NCBI GenBank assembly: GCA_019307545.1
Contig: JAFDJI010000200.1
Span: forward strand, 1-6,812
Length of the DNA stretch: 6,812 nucleotides
Direction: 5' to 3'
From: Deltaproteobacteria bacterium
GTDB taxonomy: Bacteria > Myxococcota_A > UBA796 > GCA-2862545
This document shows positions 1-4,586 of this stretch, in pieces (within the stretch, counting starts at the first letter, position 1; the number at the start of each line of letters is the position of its first letter). The notes beneath the pieces were generated by a model. That model was not told the DNA's origin, did not search any database, and was given only the letters and a program-made list of their open reading frames with translations. The position numbers and the translations under genes are program-made.

Positions 1-12
1 TAGGATCCCGTC

Positions 13-18
13 AGGAGG
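13..18 (+). promoter_or_regulatory. Shine-Dalgarno site of the zinc-binding protein gene
   Basis: A perfect AGGAGG lies five bases before the ATG at 24. It fixes that ATG as the start of the small zinc-finger protein. No promoter can be judged because only 12 bases precede it. Confidence 0.85.
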
Positions 19-23
19 CGGAG

Positions 24-449
24 ATGGAATGTCCGAGGGACGGGGTGACCCTGGCGAAGGAAATCGTCGAAGGCGAGGTCGAAGTAGACATCTGCCCGGC
101 CTGCGCGGGGGTGTGGCTCGAGCCCGGTGAGCTGCAGGCCATCGAGGAGGCCCACGCGGAGCAGGTGGAGCGGATCCCCCCCCGGCACGACGCAATGACG
201 GCGGCGCTGGAGGCCGCGCGCGGCAAATCCGTCCCCCTGGGGAACTGCCCGGTGTGCGGGAAGACCATGGTGCGCGAGGAGTACGGCCTCGCCTCCCTGG
301 TGATGGTGGATCGCTGCGAGGAGGGCCATGGCGTGTGGCTCGACAAGGGCGAGTTGGAATCCATCGCGGAGTTCTACGTCCGCGAGCGGTCCGAGGCGCG
401 GGTGCCGGTGCTGGTGCAGTTCCTCAGGTCCATCGGCCTGAAGTACTGA
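24..449 (+). CDS. Small zf-TFIIB-type zinc-binding protein with two modules
   Basis: This 141-residue soluble protein carries two zf-TFIIB-like modules. Module 1 spans about residues 3-37: C3-P-R-D6, then C24-P-A-C27, followed by the family hallmark GVWLEPGEL at 29-37. Module 2 spans about 75-111: C75-P-V-C78, then C98-x3-H102, followed by GVWLDKGEL at 103-111. Each module should bind one zinc ion; that is family knowledge, not shown here. Module 1 has Asp6 where a second Cys would sit, and module 2 uses His102 in place of a final Cys. The C-terminal tail (about 112-141) is helical-looking and ends in a hydrophobic/basic stretch. There is no signal peptide or membrane segment. The start is supported by AGGAGG five bases upstream. 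The gene is convergent to the ABC exporter genes and so not in their operon. The family has no settled biochemical role, so none is assigned. Confidence 0.93.
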   Translation: MECPRDGVTLAKEIVEGEVEVDICPACAGVWLEPGELQAIEEAHAEQVERIPPRHDAMTAALEAARGKSVPLGNCPVCGKTMVREEYGLASLVMVDRCEEGHGVWLDKGELESIAEFYVRERSEARVPVLVQFLRSIGLKY

Positions 450-463
450 TCGGCGTACTCAGG
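437..463. terminator. Hairpin across the convergent stop codons (possible bidirectional terminator)
   Basis: CCTGAAGTAC (437-446) pairs with GTACTCAGG (455-463), giving nine base pairs with one bulged A and an 8-base loop TGATCGGC. The structure contains the TGA of the plus-strand gene (447-449) and the complement of the TGA of the minus-strand ABC gene (459-461). No T-run follows on either strand, so it does not meet the usual criteria for an intrinsic terminator. A role in transcript ending or 3'-end protection is inferred from its position only. Confidence 0.35.
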
Positions 464-2240
464 AGGTGCCCGTCCGCTCCAACGCCTGCTCGGCGAATTG
501 CTGGTGGAACAGCACCGCGTAGCGGCCGTCCCGTTCAAGCAGCTCTGCATGGGTGCCCACCTCCACCACCTGGCCCCCCTCGAGCACCACGATGCGGTCG
601 GAGTGCATGATGGTGGAGAGCCGGTGCGCGATGACCAGCACGGTCTTGCGTTCGAGCAGGGCGTGCGTGGCGGCCTGGATCTGCGCTTCGGTGAGCGTGT
701 CCACCGATGCGGTGGCCTCGTCCAGGATGACGACCGGCGGGTCGTGGGCCATGGTGCGGGCGAACGAGAGGAGTTGGGCCTCACCCACCGAGAGGTTGGC
801 GCCTCCGTGGGCCACCCTTCCGTCCAACCCCCCGAGTTTTTCGACCACGCTCTCGGCATGGCAAAGCTGGATGGCCTGTGCCACCACGCTGTCGGGGATG
901 TCGCGGCCCAGGGTGAGGTTGAACCGCACGTCACCGGGGAAGAGCTGCACATCCTGGCGGACCATGCCGATGACCGTTCGCACCTGTTCGGAATCCAGGT
1001 CGGTGATCTCGACCCCGTCCAGGGTGATGGAGCCGCGGTGGCCGTCATAGGTTCGGGTGAGGAGCTTGGCGATGGTGGATTTGCCTGCGCCCGTCCGGCC
1101 CACCAGGGCCACGACCTCTCCAGGGTGGAGGTCGAGGTCGACGCCCTCGATCACGTCCGGGCCGTCGCCATAGGCGAACCACAGGTCGCGGATGCGGACG
1201 TCCCCCACCGGCTTCTCCAGATGGCGTTGGCCGATGGTGATTGCCTCGTCGTGATCGAGCAGCCCGAAGATCTTCTCCAGGGCGGCGCTGGCCCGCTGGA
1301 CGATCGCCACCTTGGCGGAGAACTCGCGGATGGGTCGGAACAGCTTGGTCGTGTAGTCGATGAAGGCCACCAGCAGGCCGGCAGACAGGGTGCCCTCCAG
1401 CAGATCGCCGCCGCCGTACCACAGCAGGAGCGCCACCGTGATCGAGCCGAGCCCGTCCACGATGGCGTACATCAACGAGTCCCAGATGTTGGTGCGCACG
1501 GTGGCGTTGCGATAGCGTCGGACCCGCTCGCCGTAGGCCCCGATGGCGCGCTTCTCGTCCGAGTAGAGCTGTACCACCCGCAGGCCGGTGAGGCGCTCGG
1601 ACGTGAAGGCGTTGAGCTCGGACAGGCCTTCGCGGACCTCCAGGTACAGCCGGCGGAGCACGCGCCGAATGCGGTCCAGCAGCAGGGCCACCGGGGGCGC
1701 CGCCAGGAGCATGATCGCGGTGAGGCGGGGCTCCAGGCTGAGCATTGCGATGAGGATGCCCACCACCAAGAGCGCATCGAGCACGATGGTCATCGCCCCC
1801 GCGGTCAGCGTCTCGCCCAGGGCCTCGATGTCGGAGGTGGCCCGGGTGAGCAGACGTCCGGTGGGCCGGACGTCGAAGAAGGCCTGGGACTGGGCAAGGG
1901 TGTGCCGGTACACCGCTTGGCGCATGCGGGCGATGCTGGCGAGCGCTCCGTACGAGATGGACAGGGTGTAGACCGCCTCCAGCACGAAGGCGGCGACCAC
2001 GGCGCCCAGGAAGATCAGCGCCAGTTGATGGATGCCCTCCAGGTCCCCTGGAATGATGTAGTCGTCGATGGCGCGACCGAGCAGGTACGGCTGGGCAATC
2101 ACCAGCAGGGCGGAAGCCGGGGCACAAAGAAACGCCACCGCGTACAGGGGCGTGTCGGGACGCAGGAATACCCACGCCTTGCGGAGGAGCGTCCAGTCCG
2201 TGGGCGCCCGGGGTGTCTCGCGCGGGGGGACCTGGCTCAC
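459..2240 (-). CDS. ABC exporter half-transporter, MdlB-like subunit with catalytic Glu
   Basis: This 593-residue inner-membrane protein has a six-helix exporter domain (about 30-305) fused to an ATPase domain (about 345-580), the normal length for a half-transporter. ATPase motifs: aromatic A-loop Y357, Walker A GRTGAGKST (381-389), Q-loop Q429, signature LSVGE (483-487), Walker B VVILDE with catalytic E508, D-loop SVD (512-514), H-loop H539. The signature deviates from LSGGQ in two positions. The start is GTG at 2240, overlapping the TGA of the upstream ABC gene as GTGA, with GGGAGG about ten bases upstream. This protein probably pairs with that upstream product as a heterodimer and supplies Walker A/B of the competent ATP site. 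Family members (E. coli MdlB, YheH, BmrD, TM288) are known or predicted to export drugs, lipids or peptides. The substrate here cannot be read from the sequence. Confidence 0.96.
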   Translation of the reverse strand: MSQVPPRETPRAPTDWTLLRKAWVFLRPDTPLYAVAFLCAPASALLVIAQPYLLGRAIDDYIIPGDLEGIHQLALIFLGAVVAAFVLEAVYTLSISYGALASIARMRQAVYRHTLAQSQAFFDVRPTGRLLTRATSDIEALGETLTAGAMTIVLDALLVVGILIAMLSLEPRLTAIMLLAAPPVALLLDRIRRVLRRLYLEVREGLSELNAFTSERLTGLRVVQLYSDEKRAIGAYGERVRRYRNATVRTNIWDSLMYAIVDGLGSITVALLLWYGGGDLLEGTLSAGLLVAFIDYTTKLFRPIREFSAKVAIVQRASAALEKIFGLLDHDEAITIGQRHLEKPVGDVRIRDLWFAYGDGPDVIEGVDLDLHPGEVVALVGRTGAGKSTIAKLLTRTYDGHRGSITLDGVEITDLDSEQVRTVIGMVRQDVQLFPGDVRFNLTLGRDIPDSVVAQAIQLCHAESVVEKLGGLDGRVAHGGANLSVGEAQLLSFARTMAHDPPVVILDEATASVDTLTEAQIQAATHALLERKTVLVIAHRLSTIMHSDRIVVLEGGQVVEVGTHAELLERDGRYAVLFHQQFAEQALERTGTS

Positions 2241-3982
2241 GACTCGTCCCCCTCCCGCTGGCGGTCCCAGGTGGCCCGGTAGAAGCCCTCCCGCTGCACC
2301 AACACATCGTGGGTGCCCACCTCCACCACCCGCCCGTGGCGGAACACCGCGATCTGCTGGGCGTGCTGCAGGGCGGAGATGCGGTGGGACACGATGACGG
2401 TGGTCGGAGTGACGCCGGCGTTGCGCAGGGATTCGATGAGCTGTCGCTCGGTCTCGTGGTCCACCGCGGAGAGCACGTCGTCGAGCACCAGTACGGTGTG
2501 CGCACGCACGAGGCCTCGCGCGAGGGCGGTGCGTTGGCGCTGGCCCCCCGAGAGCATCAGGCCGGACTCGCCCACCACGGTGTGCACTCCGGCGGGAAGC
2601 GCGGCGATGTCCACGTCCAGGGCGGCCAGTCGCAGCACCCGCTCCAGCCGTCCATCGTCGGGAGCGCCGAGGAGCACGTTTTCCTTCAGGGACTCGGAGA
2701 ACAGGAATGCCCGCTGGGGAACGAAGGCGAGCCGCGTCCGCCAGTCATCCAGGTCCACGTCCAGGATGTCCGTTCCGTCCAGGAACACCGTCCCCCGGGG
2801 TGGGTTGTACAGCCGGGCCAGGCAACGCAGCAGGGTGGTCTTTCCCGACCCGGTGGGTCCGAGGACACCGAGGGTGCTCCCGGCGGGAACGGTGAGGGAG
2901 ACCCCGTGCAGGATCTGGCGGTCGTCGCCTGGATAGGAGAAATGGAGATCGCGGAACTCGATGGTCGTCGGTTCGGTGGGGGCCGGGCTTCCGTCGGGCT
3001 GATCGGGACGGTCGGGTTCCGGTGCGGTGACCTCCTCGATGCGCTCCAGGGCCGCCTGGGCCTGCTTCACGATGGACAGGAGGAAGCTCACGCCTCTGAG
3101 CGGCATGGCGAGGTAGGCCACCAACGTGGTGAAGGCGACCAGCCCGCCCACGGTGATCTCCCCGCGGATGGCCATCGGGCCCCCCACGAACAGGAGGAGG
3201 AACACGTTCACTGCGACGGCGAACCCCAGGGTGGGCGCGATGGCGGCCCGCATCTCGGCGCGCTGCTTCGAGGTGCCCAGGTAGCGTTGGTTCAGGACGT
3301 CGAAGCGATCGCCGAAGGCGCCACCAGCGCGAAAACCGTGCACCGCGGCCACGCCCTGGTAGCTGGAGAGCACATGGTCGGACAGGTCTGCCAACTCCGC
3401 CTGCATCTTGTGGACCAGCCGGAACATCCGCCGGATGAACAACTGGGCGAACCCGAGCCCGATGGCGATGGGGACCAACATCCAGACCGCCAGGGTGGGG
3501 GAGATGCGGACCATCTGGACCGCGGTCAAGCCGACCGCCGCGGTGATGTTCACCACCTGCAGGGCGCCGAAGCCGGCGATCAGCCGGACGAAGGTCACGT
3601 CCGAGGAGATGCGGCTCATCAGGTCGCCGGTAGGCCACTTCTCCAGGAAGGCGGGCTGCTGGCGGAGCAGGCGCTCGAAGAGGTCCATCTTCACCTGGGC
3701 CTCCACCAGCCGCCCCGGGGTGAAGAACAGCAACCGGGACAGGGTGCGCACCACCATGATGGCGGCGCCCATGCCGGCGATGATTGCGGCGTTGCGGACC
3801 ACCAGTCCGGTGGGGTCCTCGCCCTCCCGCAGCACGTCGATCGCGTCGGCCAGGTACAGCGGAATGGTGACCGAGAGCCAGTTGGTGACCAGCAGTGCCG
3901 CCGTTCCCGCGACGAACCACGGCAGGAACCGAACCATGTAGCGGCGAGCGAAGCGTAGGAGGATGGCCATCGGTGGGGGCAT
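2237..3982 (-). CDS. ABC exporter half-transporter, MdlA-like subunit with degenerate Walker B
   Basis: This 581-residue protein has six membrane helices (about 20-45, 61-87, 138-158, 163-183, 248-268, 278-300). A Pro/Asp-rich linker (about 320-339) leads to an ATPase domain (about 340-575). Motifs: A-loop Y350, Walker A GPTGSGKTT (375-383), Q-loop Q423, canonical signature LSGGQ (477-481), Walker B VLVLDD (497-502), D-loop AVD (506-508), H-loop H533. The residue after the Walker B Asp is D502, not the catalytic Glu. LDD-x-LSAVD is the hallmark of the non-catalytic subunit of heterodimeric exporters such as MdlA, BmrC and TM287. It precedes its partner with a GTGA overlap, the same order as mdlA-mdlB in E. 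coli. The ATG at 3982 has only a weak GGGG upstream. An in-frame ATG four codons later (3970) has no better site, so the longer form is kept. Substrate unknown. Confidence 0.96.
   Translation of the reverse strand: MPPPMAILLRFARRYMVRFLPWFVAGTAALLVTNWLSVTIPLYLADAIDVLREGEDPTGLVVRNAAIIAGMGAAIMVVRTLSRLLFFTPGRLVEAQVKMDLFERLLRQQPAFLEKWPTGDLMSRISSDVTFVRLIAGFGALQVVNITAAVGLTAVQMVRISPTLAVWMLVPIAIGLGFAQLFIRRMFRLVHKMQAELADLSDHVLSSYQGVAAVHGFRAGGAFGDRFDVLNQRYLGTSKQRAEMRAAIAPTLGFAVAVNVFLLLFVGGPMAIRGEITVGGLVAFTTLVAYLAMPLRGVSFLLSIVKQAQAALERIEEVTAPEPDRPDQPDGSPAPTEPTTIEFRDLHFSYPGDDRQILHGVSLTVPAGSTLGVLGPTGSGKTTLLRCLARLYNPPRGTVFLDGTDILDVDLDDWRTRLAFVPQRAFLFSESLKENVLLGAPDDGRLERVLRLAALDVDIAALPAGVHTVVGESGLMLSGGQRQRTALARGLVRAHTVLVLDDVLSAVDHETERQLIESLRNAGVTPTTVIVSHRISALQHAQQIAVFRHGRVVEVGTHDVLVQREGFYRATWDRQREGDES
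2251..2256 (-). promoter_or_regulatory. Shine-Dalgarno site of the second ABC gene
   Basis: On the minus strand GGGAGG lies ten bases before the GTG at 2240, inside the last codons of the upstream ABC gene. Together with the GTGA overlap it supports the GTG start and translational coupling of the two subunits. Confidence 0.6.
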
Positions 3983-4008
3983 AACGCCCCGTGGCCGCGC
4001 CTACCCGG

Positions 4009-4581
4009 TCAGCTCTCGACCAGGATCCTGCCTGAGAGGACGTCCCGGCCCAGGCGCAACCCGGGCTCCTCGCCGACGCGCACACGCAGCTTCACCCGCA
4101 CCTCCACCGGTCCCACCCGCACCAGGACCTCCACCTGGTCTCGCCCCGGCGGCTTCGCTACCACCCACTCCGAGTTGGTGCGAGTGGGGTCGAGCACCGC
4201 GGGGAGGTCCATTCCGAGGACGGGGATTTCGGCCCGGGTGGACCAGGGGAGGACGATCGCCTCGGGGGGTGGGGGATGGGCTCGGGTGCGGTCGTGCTCC
4301 ATCAGGTCCCACTCGTCGGTCTCCTCCTCCACGAGGGAGGGGTCGTCGAAGTCGAGGAGGGGAAGGTCCTCAGGCTCGGGCTCCTCCAGATCCTCCTCGA
4401 GGGTGATGTCGATGTCGTCGAGGAGGTGGTCTTCGAAGTCGAAGTCCTCCTCGCCGTCTGGCTCTTCGTCGGCCAGATCGATCTCCAACTCCGCGTCGAA
4501 GGCGTCCTCCTCGGTCTCGAACTCGAGGTCCTCGCCGTCGTCGGGGTCCCCTCGGGTGGGGTCGGGGGCGGTGTGTCGCAT
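4009..4581 (-). CDS. Acidic protein with degenerate retropepsin-like (RimK-associated Zn_protease type) domain
   Basis: This is a 190-residue soluble protein with no signal peptide or membrane helix. Residues 11-90 contain 43 Asp/Glu and no Lys or Arg, so this half is probably disordered and strongly anionic. Residues about 108-190 look like the fold of COG4067/PF05618 'ATP-dependent zinc proteases': an IPVLGMDLPAVLD strand (119-131), then alternating beta strands rich in Val/Arg, then LRLGRDVLSGRILVES (175-190), which matches the family's closing LLGR-x-AL-x-GR-F-LVD pattern. The catalytic DTGA is replaced by D131-P-T-R, so peptidase activity is doubtful. The assignment rests on remembered family patterns and is moderate. 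The ATG at 4581 starts five bases after the stop of the MopE gene. A GTG at 4590 (193 residues) would overlap that stop as GTGA. Neither has a Shine-Dalgarno site, suggesting translational coupling. The ABC genes follow after 26 bp. Confidence 0.85.
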   Translation of the reverse strand: MRHTAPDPTRGDPDDGEDLEFETEEDAFDAELEIDLADEEPDGEEDFDFEDHLLDDIDITLEEDLEEPEPEDLPLLDFDDPSLVEEETDEWDLMEHDRTRAHPPPPEAIVLPWSTRAEIPVLGMDLPAVLDPTRTNSEWVVAKPPGRDQVEVLVRVGPVEVRVKLRVRVGEEPGLRLGRDVLSGRILVES

Positions 4582-4586
4582 GGGGG

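Noticed and set aside
498..2282. Plus-strand open frame of 594 codons opposite the second ABC gene
   Set aside because: It is an antisense shadow produced by GC-rich codon bias. Its product is a His/Gln/Asp-rich string with no domain, while the minus strand encodes every ABC motif in order.
550..2330. A 21-bp identical stretch (550-570 and 2310-2330) as a possible attachment or recombination site
   Set aside because: Both copies encode the conserved VVEVGTH segment at the end of the paralogous ABC ATPase domains, so shared ancestry explains the identity.
2213..3958. Plus-strand open frame of 581 codons opposite the first ABC gene
   Set aside because: Same type of antisense shadow, with no recognisable motif. 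The minus-strand ABC protein explains the region completely.
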